A stretch of 64,000 bases of DNA. It comes from Tritrichomonas musculus (lineage: Eukaryota > Parabasalia > Tritrichomonadida > Tritrichomonadidae). This document shows, in pieces, positions 52,301 to 60,614 of this stretch; positions within the stretch are counted from its first letter, which is position 1; each line of letters begins with the position of its first letter. Both the position numbers and the translations under genes were made by a program. The notes under the pieces are model-generated. The model was not told the origin of the DNA. It did not search any database and saw nothing but the letters and a program-made list of their open reading frames with translations. The stretch is taken from NCBI GenBank assembly GCA_039105265.1, contig JAPFFF010000007.1:2170001-2234000 (forward strand), in the 5' to 3' direction.

Positions 52301-52579
52301 TATTGCTTTTACAATAGGTCTTCCAACATGTTTCATTTTATAAATCTGTCTAAGTGTTTCAGTAAACGCATACCTCTTATCTTCATCTTGGTTGATGTCT
52401 GTTGCAAAACCAATACCTTGTCCTGCAGGAATCATGAGCTTCCTCATTTCTTCTTTAAACTTGTCGTTCTTTTTATATTGTTTAGCACGTCGATTATATT
52501 CACGACGAAACTGTGATTTGGTATCGGCATAGACATCTCCAATAGCATCTAAAAAATCATCTTCAATGTCCTTGTTCAT
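49304..52579 (-). CDS. Polinton: protein-primed family B DNA polymerase
   Basis: About 1091 residues from the Met at 52579 (an upstream Met at 52621 only adds a hydrophobic lead). Motifs in order: exonuclease YSDFETNS, polymerase motif A DFDAVSLYPSAMY, motif B LLLNSIYGKS, motif C YYQDTDSCH, then KKSY. The long insertions and the order fit the protein-primed polymerase of Polintons, adenoviruses and linear plasmids. It would copy the element from its ends. The frame is whole. Confidence 0.93.
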   Translation of the reverse strand: MNKDIEDDFLDAIGDVYADTKSQFRREYNRRAKQYKKNDKFKEEMRKLMIPAGQGIGFATDINQDEDKRYAFTETLRQIYKMKHVGRPIVKAIALDGTHKYFTLSDKHNIESTLGHITGELDLSEDQSDTNPYISNMFIPVRYEVQFIDMNKTNDGVHFRTKMQDMDTHEIYDDEVEIDEDYRNTPEGSFFPYINRSPIDLSAYQIFHEVRKENYRDNCFVYACIQSGVFTDDEIDDLRFFVQTRTIPNNKIIDVAQKFKCNFSIIRVVEQPDKYKYETRINTRKKKWSVDFKREVKLILFKDHYMLNRKIPCTLFYLQHYEELDKTFAHMPFEKRCKIQRLHDNGKTVKDYNHEGIKPITFFQKMFELHLFEEIKACELDIINTTEYDHVKDYVSLEYNAEQCTRLIDNNKKKQNTWSRIYYSDFETNSTVSPHIPYLNCTIFRDGANIHKISIQGEDCGQKLLNYLWSGSLTYFHNLKYDACFFINTPGWDTQITERSGTVLQIIMTLFEEGTRKVKKRLTFRNSYSIIPQALSKFATMFNLNVHKEVMAYKLYTQENIQRRIVDATEFQQQYIDENQDKLSKEQLDANCKQIIENAKIANCYNDGKIDIIKYAIFYCFKDCIVLMKGMEKFNRDLGEVFKETKTDMYGVHDFISISAIGYCFAKKYGCFDGCYELSGKCQDFIQRCVSGGRTMTAGNEKQYIEGRIQDFDAVSLYPSAMYVMDGIPKGRPKVIPQGTTHEQLMQYDTFFIEVNIKKLECKSKEPYKFGQVFTRNESGSKIFGNFLVDHYYIDKVGLMDLFEFYDVEYELIRGYYFDEGFNKKINEFIEKLFNLRASYKKQKNPLEQTIKLLLNSIYGKSILKATKTETKTVPKSQLYKYLWRNYNFVKEVVEDVNIDKCYVKKLKPINDHFNLPQFGASVLSWSKHLMNRVMATAEQAGIPIYYQDTDSCHVMENDVPKIADLFQFKYHQPLIGKNMCQFHNDFDEFEGSQGEIHSRKLIALGKKSYLDILVDEQGNEGYHIRLKGIPKQVILNKCKRMGISVEELFERMYKGESMTFDLLDGSNAFRKSKTFQQTNLPKFARTLRFT

Positions 52580-52646
52580 GTTTAACACAAAATAAAAGTG
52601 AAACGATAAAAATAAAAACAAAAGAAAAAGTTAAAAAATTAATTGT

Positions 52647-54062
52647 TTATTGAGGATATCCATTATCATCATCATCTAGATGTGGAAAATTATATTGGAA
52701 TTCATTTCCTTTCGACTTCATATCAGATTTTTGTTGATATTGGTTCTTTATCATACCTTCATTGAAGGTTTTGATGTTCTTCATCACTTGTTTCGGTGAT
52801 TGCCTCCTGTCTTTTTTAACGAAGTCGCATGAATTGTCCAACTTCTCTTTCTCTTCTGGTGATAAGTATGGTCGAAGATGATAAATGCAATTGGACAACT
52901 TCCATCCATATGTCTTGAACAATGATGTTTGTTCAGCTGTAGAAGTCTGGGGAATGGTGTCAAACATGTATCGAAGATGGTCTAGTTCGTTGTCCATCAA
53001 TTGAGTTCTTACATACTTCTCTGCAAATGAATCAGTTGTTGGAGGACCAGCTTGTTGAGCATTTTTCAGATCCGCCACGTCCTTCTTCAGATCGTGAATT
53101 TTGTTAATGTACTTCGCCACCTTTTTTGGAGTAAGTTCCAATTTCATCAGCTCGAGTGCGTATTCGTCGCTATTATCAATGTCTTTCCTGAGTTCTTCAG
53201 CATTGTGATTGATGTCTTCAATGTGAAATTCTACACCAGTCATTTTCTCCTCCAACTTCGTTAATCGGTCTTTCAAGTTTTCATTTTCTTCTATTAATCG
53301 TTCCATTTCCTCTCGAAAGTCGAATGGACGAACATTATCCTCCTTATAATCACTATTGGATTTCATTTCATGAAGACTTTTCGGTGGCTTGTATGGTTCT
53401 TTGCGAGCTGGTGATGGTTCTTCAACAACATCTTCGATTTTTGTTTCTTCCTTCGGATTGGTACTTGTCTTCTGCGGTTCTGTAAATCCAGATGGTCTGG
53501 ATATAGGACCAAGTCTTGGAGGTGGTGGTGGTATTTTTGGTAATGTATTTGGTGTAGGAGGAAGGAGTGGATGATATCGAGGTGGTGGAAATACTTTACT
53601 CGAAAATGGCACGTACTGCTGCTTCTTCCTTCTTGCATCGTCTTCTTGCTTCAATCTTGCTAATGCTTCTTCTTCTTCTTGTTGCTGCTTCTTCCTTCTT
53701 GTTGCTGCTTCTTCTTCTTGTTGCTGCTTCTTCCTTTCTTCTTCTTCTTCTTGTTGCTGCTTCTTCCTTCTTCTTGCTTCTTCTTCTTCTTGTTGCTGCT
53801 TCTTCCTTTCTTCTTCTTCTTGTTGCTGCTTCTTCTTCCTTCTTGCTTCATCTTCTTCTTGCTGCTTCTTTAATCTAGCTGCTTCTTCTTGCTGCTTCAT
53901 GATGTACTGCTTCATTGATTCGAGTTGTTCTGGGGTCATGTTCTTGAACCAATCGTCTGCGGGTGGAGCTGATGGCGGATCTGATGGTGGAGCTTGTTGA
54001 CCCAATTGCTCGATCGAGTCAAATAGACTAACATCGCTGTCTGAGCTGTAGTTGTATGACAT
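52647..54062 (-). CDS. Polinton: Gln/Glu/Lys-rich coiled-coil protein
   Basis: About 471 residues from the Met at 54062 (MSYNYSS...). After a Pro-rich lead comes an 80-residue tract of near-repeats of KKQQQEEEE type, coded by a GCTTCTTC-like microsatellite on the plus strand. A Pro-rich linker (PPPPPRLGP), a coiled coil around 275-345 and a helical C-terminus follow. No family recognised. It could be a scaffold or tegument-like part. It lies 67 bases upstream of the polymerase start, same strand. Confidence 0.65.
   Translation of the reverse strand: MSYNYSSDSDVSLFDSIEQLGQQAPPSDPPSAPPADDWFKNMTPEQLESMKQYIMKQQEEAARLKKQQEEDEARRKKKQQQEEEERKKQQQEEEEARRRKKQQQEEEEERKKQQQEEEAATRRKKQQQEEEEALARLKQEDDARRKKQQYVPFSSKVFPPPRYHPLLPPTPNTLPKIPPPPPRLGPISRPSGFTEPQKTSTNPKEETKIEDVVEEPSPARKEPYKPPKSLHEMKSNSDYKEDNVRPFDFREEMERLIEENENLKDRLTKLEEKMTGVEFHIEDINHNAEELRKDIDNSDEYALELMKLELTPKKVAKYINKIHDLKKDVADLKNAQQAGPPTTDSFAEKYVRTQLMDNELDHLRYMFDTIPQTSTAEQTSLFKTYGWKLSNCIYHLRPYLSPEEKEKLDNSCDFVKKDRRQSPKQVMKNIKTFNEGMIKNQYQQKSDMKSKGNEFQYNFPHLDDDDNGYPQ
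53633..53905. repeat. Trinucleotide-like (CTT/GCT) low-complexity tract
   Basis: Imperfect repeats of TTCTTCTTGTTGCTGC type lie within the coiled-coil gene and code the Lys/Gln/Glu tract. Frames on the plus strand through this stretch are artefacts of the repeat. Confidence 0.85.
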
Positions 54063-54254
54063 TACAAGTATAAAAATGATTAATTTTCTTGTTGATATCA
54101 CTAAATTTTAAATTTCGTAGAAAAACTCGAAGGTGGATATTTTTCTTTGAAAAAGTTAAATACACTATAAAAATTCAAAAATTGAATTAAAAAAAAATAA
54201 AATATATTGAAATTTTAAAAAAATATATTTATTAATATCACTATTATTTTATTA

Positions 54255-54680
54255 ATGATGAATGAAGAAGAAGATAAAATAGAAGATATTTTACAAAAAC
54301 AAACACCTCCTAAAGGTTGTGATTCATTCGACTACAAAATAAATATAAACATGTCGAAAAAAATATCTCAACTAAAAGTTGAAGATGATACATCAAATTT
54401 AAGAACGATGTGTGAAAATTATGCTCATGCTCTTGAAAATGATGCACATCGACTTCGAGCAAAACAAAAAAAGAGGTACGATGAATGGTTTGACAACCTC
54501 GAGAAAGATTGTTATCCTGCAAGAGACATTGTTAACTTGTACAACATGTTCTTTGGTCATGAACTACCTATTACTCGACTTGGTTTCGGGCATCTCGATG
54601 GAACAAAGAGACACTTTACACATAAGAAAGTGAAAAGAAACAAGAAGTTCATCACAATGTACTACAAGAAAAATGAATAA
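54255..54680 (+). CDS. Polinton: small charged protein of unknown role
   Basis: 141 residues, rich in Lys and Asp/Glu. A helical stretch (NLRTMCENYAHALENDAH, then RAKQKKRYDEWFDNL) is followed by a basic tail. No known motif. It is divergent from the coiled-coil gene and ends just before a tandem array. Codon use and position support it being real. Confidence 0.55.
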   Translation: MMNEEEDKIEDILQKQTPPKGCDSFDYKININMSKKISQLKVEDDTSNLRTMCENYAHALENDAHRLRAKQKKRYDEWFDNLEKDCYPARDIVNLYNMFFGHELPITRLGFGHLDGTKRHFTHKKVKRNKKFITMYYKKNE

Positions 54681-54694
54681 CTAAAAATTTTTTA

Positions 54695-55076
54695 ACTACT
54701 TGTTTTTTTCGAGGTACTTGTTTTTTTTTTTTTTAGCTACTTGTTTTTTTTCGAGGTACTTGTTTTTTTTCGAGGTACTTGTTTTTTTTAGAGGTTTTTT
54801 TTTTTACTTGTTTTTTTTCGAGGTACTTGTTTTTTTTCGAGGTACTTGTTTTTTTTCGAGGTACTTTTTTTTTCGAGGTACTTGTTTTTTTTTCGAGGTA
54901 CTTGCTACTTGTTTTTTTTCGAGGTACTTGTTTTTTTTTTCGAGGTACGAGGTACTTGTTTTTTTGTACTTTTTTTTTCGAGGTACTTGTTTTTTTTCGA
55001 GGTACTTGTTTTTTTTTCGAGGTACTTGTTTTTTTCGAGGTACTTGTTTTTTTTTTTTTACGAGGTACTTGTTTTT
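54695..55076. repeat. Tandem array, about 18-base T-rich unit (about 16 copies)
   Basis: The unit is ACTTG, a T-run of variable length, then CGAGGT; CGAGGTAC or GAGGTAC occurs about 16 times. The T-run varies, as expected of slippage. The unit resembles the spacer of the left-end array (ACTTG, T-run, CTTGAAGTAC), so the two arrays look related. Frames in it on both strands are artefacts. Confidence 0.9.
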
Positions 55077-55267
55077 CCTCATAAGCTACCTTTTTCCTCA
55101 TAAGCTACCTTTTTCCTCATAAGCTACCTTTTTCCTCATAAGCTACCTTTTTCCTCATAAGCTACCTTTTTCCTCATAAGCTACCTTTTTCCTCATAAGC
55201 TACCTTTTTCCTCATAAGCTACCTTTTTCCTCATAAGCTACCTTTTTCCTCATAAGCTACCTTTTTC
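55077..55267. repeat. Tandem array of a 19-base unit (10 copies)
   Basis: CTCATAAGCTACCTTTTTC repeats about ten times with no or almost no change and abuts the preceding array. Its last units provide the 3' end of the small minus-strand gene at 55250. Confidence 0.93.
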
Positions 55268-55516
55268 CTCATGTGATACCTCTTTATTTTCATATTCTTT
55301 TATTTTTTCCTTCATACTTTGTACTTCTTTTTTCTTTCTTTCACGATATGCCTTTTGTTGTTTCTTACGTGCTTCATTTCTTTCTTCAACTGTTGCATAT
55401 TTTGGTTTCCTTCCTCTTTTTTCGACACTCTGAAGATTCTCTTTGCTTTTCGACTTCTTGAGTTTTTTGATAATGGCTGTTTCTTTGAACTCACCTAAAT
55501 CTAAATTTTGGCTCAT
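55250..55516 (-). CDS. Polinton: small basic protein with AT-hook-like and bZIP-like basic motif
   Basis: 88 residues. RGRKPKYAT is an AT-hook-like core, followed by EERNEARKKQQKAYRERKKK, a basic region like that of bZIP proteins, and a short heptad helix. It is likely a DNA-binding or regulatory protein. The C-terminus runs into the 19-base array. It starts 57 bases from the divergent gene at 55574. Confidence 0.6.
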   Translation of the reverse strand: MSQNLDLGEFKETAIIKKLKKSKSKENLQSVEKRGRKPKYATVEERNEARKKQQKAYRERKKKEVQSMKEKIKEYENKEVSHEEKGSL

Positions 55517-55573
55517 GATTTCATTGGAGATAAAAAATTGAATTATTTTTTCAAAATCACTTCATTTTTTAAA

Positions 55574-55936
55574 ATGTCGTCTACCGCAAAAGACTTCAAA
55601 GAATACCAAAAACAGCAAAAGAATGATATAAAAAGTGCTAATGCTGAAATCACCAATGCTGTTAAAGAGGTTGTATTCCTGTTCAACCAAAAAATAACAA
55701 ACTCTACACCATCTAGTGTCTGCATCAACTATGACCCTTTGATACAAACCAACTTGAACAAGATTGCTGGTGCACTTACTCAAATGAATCTCACTACCTG
55801 TGAGGTTTATATCAAAAAGAATCCACAATCTCCAAAACCAAAACCTCTTGGCTTTCAAGTGCCAATAGTGTCTGACTCGCAAGAGACACAAGAAGATGAT
55901 GAACAAGAAGCTTCATCACCAAAAGATAAGGAGTAA
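55574..55936 (+). CDS. Polinton: small protein of unknown role
   Basis: 120 residues from the Met at 55574 (MSSTAKDFKE); the frame opens at 55508 but that would overlap the divergent gene's start. Helical N-terminal half, then a Pro/Lys linker and an acidic Ser/Glu/Asp tail. No family recognised. Confidence 0.5.
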   Translation: MSSTAKDFKEYQKQQKNDIKSANAEITNAVKEVVFLFNQKITNSTPSSVCINYDPLIQTNLNKIAGALTQMNLTTCEVYIKKNPQSPKPKPLGFQVPIVSDSQETQEDDEQEASSPKDKE

Positions 55937-55963
55937 GAGTAAAAAATAACTACTTCTAATTTT

Positions 55964-56488
55964 TTATACTATACAATATTTTAAACATACATGATAATTA
56001 TTAACAAGTTCATTATATTCTTTATTATATACTTGTTTCAAATCAATAACTACTTCTCCATTATCTTTAATGATTTTTATAGCATCTATTTTTCTTATTG
56101 GACTACTCTTTGCTGCACAACATCCAACATCTTCATTAAGTTGTACTTCAACCTCACTAACATGTAGTATTGCTTTGATGATGTTGCTAAGAGATTCAAT
56201 AGGTACTATGATGCATTTCTTTGATATAATGTTAGCTAGTAGTGCTTTGTCTTGATTAAGTAGTATTTGTGCATATGCTTCAAGTATAACATTACGTACA
56301 TCTGGTTCAACTTCAACAGGTTCAGTTTGCACTCCAATGTCTCTTGTAATAACAATGTCTTCCTTGCCATCATCTCTCTTATTAATAATAATGTTGTTGT
56401 TGATGTTCGATGTAGATGATGCAGCTGCTGATGGTTCTAAAGATACATTTGCTTGTACACCATTAGTTGTACTTCTCTTCTTAATCAT
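55964..56488 (-). CDS. Polinton: small protein with a DIGVQTEP motif
   Basis: 174 residues. A Ser/Asn-rich lead is followed by ITRDIGVQTEPVEVEP, a shape that dynein light chain LC8 binds in other proteins, then a helical block (VRNVILEAYAQILLNQDK) and a Cys pair. Starts in the context TTAAATG. No family recognised. Confidence 0.55.
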   Translation of the reverse strand: MIKKRSTTNGVQANVSLEPSAAASSTSNINNNIIINKRDDGKEDIVITRDIGVQTEPVEVEPDVRNVILEAYAQILLNQDKALLANIISKKCIIVPIESLSNIIKAILHVSEVEVQLNEDVGCCAAKSSPIRKIDAIKIIKDNGEVVIDLKQVYNKEYNELVNNYHVCLKYCIV

Positions 56489-56508
56489 TTAAGTTTGAAA
56501 AAAAACTT

Positions 56509-56943
56509 TTAATAGATATTGTTTTGAGTAATAACATGTTGTGTAGGTCCATATCTAATATCTTGTTTATTATATTCTCTTGCTCTACCTTGCATAGCAG
56601 GTGGTTCAGGCTTCTTAAGATATTTTGGTAGTAGAGGTACTGGTTTATCATGTTGACCAATATGTCTATAAAATCCACCATCAGTTATGCTAACAGGAGG
56701 TTCATGTAGAGGTTTCGTTATATGTTCTCGAGTATCTGGGAATCTAACAGGCTCATCATGTTCAATAATCTGAGTAGGTGGTCGATTAATAAAAGGATTG
56801 AATGTGACTGAATATGTATTAGTATTGCTGAATACACCAAAATGTTGGAATTCTATGTCTTTATTTTTCATGGTAGCTTCATTAAACATCATACCTTCTC
56901 TTCCAACAATCTCAGCATGTGGGCTTCTATAATCATTCGACAT
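56509..56943 (-). CDS. Polinton: Pro-rich small protein, probably structural
   Basis: 144 residues with many Pro, His and Arg (NRPPTQIIEHDEP, KKPEPPAMQGRA) and little predicted helix. It is 31 bases downstream of the major capsid gene, same strand, and starts in the context GTAAATG. The position suggests a virion part; no family recognised. Confidence 0.55.
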   Translation of the reverse strand: MSNDYRSPHAEIVGREGMMFNEATMKNKDIEFQHFGVFSNTNTYSVTFNPFINRPPTQIIEHDEPVRFPDTREHITKPLHEPPVSITDGGFYRHIGQHDKPVPLLPKYLKKPEPPAMQGRAREYNKQDIRYGPTQHVITQNNIY

Positions 56944-56974
56944 TTACAAAAAAATAAAATATCCTTCTTTATGT

Positions 56975-58657
56975 TTATTCAGGGGTTGTTAAATCATAAG
57001 GACCAATACGTACTGATGGTGGCATACCATTTGGTCTAATCAAAATACTAATTGATATATCTGTTAATAAGCATAATAATGGAGGCGTATCAACTTCCTT
57101 TCTAAATGGATTATCTGCCTTTTGACTACATATCAGTTCGAAGTTAATAGGTGCAAGACTTGAAAGACCTTGTTGATATGTTCCATCCGTTTCAGTTGGA
57201 AGACCTATGAAGAATGAGGACCTATCATTTGGATAATAACCTGTTGTATTTTCATTATATTGATACTCATTAGCTAGACTTGCTATAACCTCTTTGTTAA
57301 ATCCATTTTGCTCTCCATTCATGTTCATTGCATTCTGGCAATATTCGAGGAACTCTGGATACTTACCATTAGTACCAAATGCTTTAGCAGGAATATTGTT
57401 GTAATTACCACAATTCATATGAAATGCTTCAAACATAGGATTCTTGAAGTATGTCTTATGCGTATGCTTGAGTGGGAATAAGCAAAACATACTATCTACA
57501 AAATTAGGTGTAATAGTAATAGTTGCTTTATCTTGTTCATTATTAAGAGGTCTTGTACAAGTGTAAAATGACATAATCTGTGTTGGGAATGTAAGTGGAT
57601 GTTGTGGGTTAGCATATCTTTGAACAAGTGCTGTATATACAGATTCATGAATACCAAAACAAGGTATAATACTCGCGCATTCTTCAATGGAATAATCAAC
57701 AACACTCCAAGTTCTCCAATCACTGTAAATTGTTCGGTCAACTCTTTCCTTAGTCTTGTCAGCTCCTGTAATTTCATATGCCCCTCCATGATTTTCACCA
57801 ACAGGTGGAAGATTGTTGGGGTCATTAATCTTATCCATTGCTATTTTTTCGGTACTTGTCCACATCCATATTGGTTCTCCAATAGGTCGAAATTCATTGG
57901 TAATTTCATCAACATTGAAGTCTTTCATTATATGTGGATTAGCAACCAAGCTCTTTTCAAAACCAACTGGACAATATACCATACCAGCTGTTGAAAAGTA
58001 TAGACGTAATTCGATTTTACCTGCAAATGCTGGCAAGTACTTGATATTAGATAATGGTAGGAATCGTCGTAAATCAATCTTTAATCTAATTGTTTCAGTG
58101 ACGGAAGTCACATCTTTGTTAAGATTTGCAACAAAACCACATCTCCTTCCATGAGTATCATTCCAAATATCCTTATGTCTTGCTTTACTATATATATCAG
58201 CTCTTTTAGTAACTTCATTTGCACAACATGCAGTTAAAAAGGATTCTTCACATCCAAAGTTCTGGGTATAAAGCGTCATACCGTTAGCTACAATTTCATA
58301 CTTCTCAACAGCATCTCGAGCATCCTTAAAACCAAACCATACCTTACCAAAATTATAACCACTGACATTTTCTAAATCACTTAGAATTGGCTTGTCTATT
58401 TTTATCATCACTTTCATATCTGCTCGAATAAAGCCATTATATATATCTGCTGTATTATGTGTATTGGGCGAGATAATACATGTTGTATATGAACCACTCT
58501 TAATTGGTGGTGATGGTGAATACGAAGTTTGTGGATTTAATGAGTATGCTTTATTTGTATCACTAAGTGAAATGCAATTATCGACAACATCAAAATAGGA
58601 TGCAATTTGGGTACAAACCTCAGCTGAGGTTCTCATATATTGTTCCTTGTTGAGCAT
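56975..58657 (-). CDS. Polinton: major capsid protein (double jelly-roll type, probable)
   Basis: 560 residues, beta-rich, of the length expected for Polinton major capsid proteins. Strand-rich stretches such as VMIKIDKPIL, FGFKDARDAVEKYEIVANG and IELRLYFSTAG, with a C-terminal ISILIRPNGMPPS, match the general pattern of Polinton and adenovirus-lineage capsid proteins. It sits in the block with the ATPase and protease. The fold is inferred, not shown. The frame is whole. Confidence 0.8.
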   Translation of the reverse strand: MLNKEQYMRTSAEVCTQIASYFDVVDNCISLSDTNKAYSLNPQTSYSPSPPIKSGSYTTCIISPNTHNTADIYNGFIRADMKVMIKIDKPILSDLENVSGYNFGKVWFGFKDARDAVEKYEIVANGMTLYTQNFGCEESFLTACCANEVTKRADIYSKARHKDIWNDTHGRRCGFVANLNKDVTSVTETIRLKIDLRRFLPLSNIKYLPAFAGKIELRLYFSTAGMVYCPVGFEKSLVANPHIMKDFNVDEITNEFRPIGEPIWMWTSTEKIAMDKINDPNNLPPVGENHGGAYEITGADKTKERVDRTIYSDWRTWSVVDYSIEECASIIPCFGIHESVYTALVQRYANPQHPLTFPTQIMSFYTCTRPLNNEQDKATITITPNFVDSMFCLFPLKHTHKTYFKNPMFEAFHMNCGNYNNIPAKAFGTNGKYPEFLEYCQNAMNMNGEQNGFNKEVIASLANEYQYNENTTGYYPNDRSSFFIGLPTETDGTYQQGLSSLAPINFELICSQKADNPFRKEVDTPPLLCLLTDISISILIRPNGMPPSVRIGPYDLTTPE

Positions 58658-58675
58658 TTTTTAGATGAAAAAAAT

Positions 58676-59212
58676 TTACATCATATCTTCAAAGATGCGA
58701 TTTCTCCTACCCATTATTCGTTGAGGAGGTATATATTGTTGTGGTGGTTCTTCATATTGTTGTGGTGGTTCTTCAGGAACATATTGTTGTCTTGGTTGAC
58801 TCATTCTTTTATCAACAACCTCTTTTATCATTCGTCTCTGTTCTTTCTTTTCTCGACTTATCTTCATTTCTTCACCTAGTGATTTTAATTGTTTGAGTAT
58901 TTCTTCATTCACAGTAGGGTCATATGTTTGTTGAGGTTTTCGTGGTTTTGGAGGTTTTCGTGCAGCTTTCGAACTTAATGACTTTCTGGGAGTTTCTTCA
59001 AAATCATCACTATTTGAGTTTTCTTGAGTTTCTTCGATATTTTCACTTTCTGAGTTTTCTTGAGAATCTTGACGAATTGGAGTTTTTCGGGGTTTTACTA
59101 TATACTTGTCTTTCTTCTTTGTTGGCAAAACTTCCCAATCTGGGTCATCCCTTCCATTCAACCATTTATGAATAACCGCAAGTCTCTTAGAACCTGTTAG
59201 ATGTTTTGACAT
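58676..59212 (-). CDS. Polinton: charged protein with Pro/Gln-rich C-terminus
   Basis: 178 residues: basic N-terminus (SKRLAVIHKWLNG), an acidic Ser/Glu middle, a basic KPPKPRKP stretch, a short coiled coil and a tail rich in PPQQY repeats. Starts in the context TTAAATG and lies 18 bases upstream of the capsid gene's start. Role unknown; probably a capsid accessory. Confidence 0.55.
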   Translation of the reverse strand: MSKHLTGSKRLAVIHKWLNGRDDPDWEVLPTKKKDKYIVKPRKTPIRQDSQENSESENIEETQENSNSDDFEETPRKSLSSKAARKPPKPRKPQQTYDPTVNEEILKQLKSLGEEMKISREKKEQRRMIKEVVDKRMSQPRQQYVPEEPPQQYEEPPQQYIPPQRIMGRRNRIFEDMM

Positions 59213-59263
59213 TTAAAAATAAACAAAAAAAAAGTCCATAAATTGAGTTTTATTGAGTTTTCA

Positions 59264-59719
59264 TCAGATGTAAGTTCTCGCATGATTGTTTGTAGTAAAT
59301 TCACTCTCTTTTAATGAATTAGATGAAAATGTTGGCTTTTCAAGAGGTGCACCAACTGAATCGCCTTTTGCAGATTTATTAATTGATGACAAGGCAGTTT
59401 TCACATTTCCTTCTGGGACATATTTTAATGCTGTGTCAGCTATGTTTGCTAATCTATTTCTTGTTTTATCGCTCAAGAAGCTTTCACCAAGACCTCTCGC
59501 AACTGAACCAATAACACCAGCATGCTTGGTTAATCCACCTGCTGAAGCATCCAATAATTTACTTGCAAGACCTCCAGTAAAACTATCTGCAGCTCCCATT
59601 AATAATTTACCACCTAAACCTACTCCTCCTTTTATTATCGTTTGCCATGGAGAAAATTCTTTTTGTTTAGCATAATTTGGCTTCCAATAATCTTCTTCTG
59701 AATGACGTTGAATTCCCAT
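59264..59719 (-). CDS. Polinton: Gly/Ala-rich small protein, possibly a minor capsid protein
   Basis: 151 residues. Residues 28-95 are rich in Gly, Ala and Leu and could form an amphipathic helix (GGVGLGGKLLMGAADSF, then GLASKLLDASAGGL). This resembles adenovirus pVI in composition and setting, a membrane-acting minor capsid protein, but there is no firm match. Starts in the context TTAAATG. Confidence 0.5.
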   Translation of the reverse strand: MGIQRHSEEDYWKPNYAKQKEFSPWQTIIKGGVGLGGKLLMGAADSFTGGLASKLLDASAGGLTKHAGVIGSVARGLGESFLSDKTRNRLANIADTALKYVPEGNVKTALSSINKSAKGDSVGAPLEKPTFSSNSLKESEFTTNNHARTYI

Positions 59720-59737
59720 TTAAAAAATAATAAAAAA

Positions 59738-60604
59738 TTATTCAAAATAGTACTTATTAGCAGAAATATTCATTACGAATTTTTCATGTGGTTCTTTATG
59801 TTGTAGGTACTCAGCTACTGTCTGTTTAGTATTTAATGAGTTATTTGTTTGTTGCAACAAGCTCGTAAAATCTTCCTCACTATATCCTGTATAACATATG
59901 ATATCTGTTGCTAACCTTTTAGCATTCATATGAACAAATCGAATTGTTTGTATTGCCATGATACATGTTAAATTATAGTGTCTTGTTTTGGTTAACAACT
60001 TGATAAATTCACTATTACCATTCTTTAATAAATCACTACCTGCACAATCATCTAGTATCAATAATGTATTATATGGATATGATGATGTTTCATACTTGAC
60101 GAGCTTATTTGCTATATATATTATTTTATCATTGAGCTCATTTAAATGATGCTTCTCAATGAGCCTCCTCATTTCGTCATTGGTCTCTTTCATTCGAGAT
60201 AGTACATATTTGACAATGGCATAATACTTTATCTTTCTTCGAAGATGTCGTTTTAGATAACTCATTAATTCTCTTTCCTTTACATAATCGATTCTTGATT
60301 GTATCTGTTTATTAAGTGTTTCAGCTGTTTTATCCATTTTACCAGAGCTTGAGCAAAATATTATCTTTTGGTAGTATGGATGTTTAAACAACCTCTCTGT
60401 TATCATAATATGTCTCCATATCCAAAAACTTTTACCAGCACCTGGTTTACCAATTAAAAAGTATATACCGTTTGTGCTAAAAGGATAATCAGGTGATAAT
60501 GGTTTAATTAATGCTCCATCTATTTCTTTCATGTTCTTCCGTAAGGTTTCTTTAATCAATGTTTCTACTTTATTTATTAGTTCTGCACTTGGGGGTTCAT
60601 CCAT
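59738..60604 (-). CDS. Polinton: DNA packaging ATPase (FtsK/HerA, A32-like)
   Basis: 288 residues. Walker A is IGKPGAGKSF (about residue 52-61) and Walker B is LLILDDCAG (about 180-188), followed by a TKTRHYN segment and IMAIQTIRF, as in the genome-packaging ATPases of Polintons and related viruses. Starts in the context GTAAATG. Same strand as its neighbours, 10 bases from the integrase gene. The frame is whole. Confidence 0.9.
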   Translation of the reverse strand: MDEPPSAELINKVETLIKETLRKNMKEIDGALIKPLSPDYPFSTNGIYFLIGKPGAGKSFWIWRHIMITERLFKHPYYQKIIFCSSSGKMDKTAETLNKQIQSRIDYVKERELMSYLKRHLRRKIKYYAIVKYVLSRMKETNDEMRRLIEKHHLNELNDKIIYIANKLVKYETSSYPYNTLLILDDCAGSDLLKNGNSEFIKLLTKTRHYNLTCIMAIQTIRFVHMNAKRLATDIICYTGYSEEDFTSLLQQTNNSLNTKQTVAEYLQHKEPHEKFVMNISANKYYFE

Positions 60605-60614
60605 TTACAAATTT

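Noticed and set aside
53363-53878. Plus-strand LLLLVAASSF-type frames and out-of-frame minus frames
   Set aside because: Shadows of the trinucleotide-like tract in the coiled-coil gene.
54700-55122. Frames on both strands rich in FFFEVLV or KKTSTSKK
   Set aside because: They are read entirely from the T-rich tandem array.
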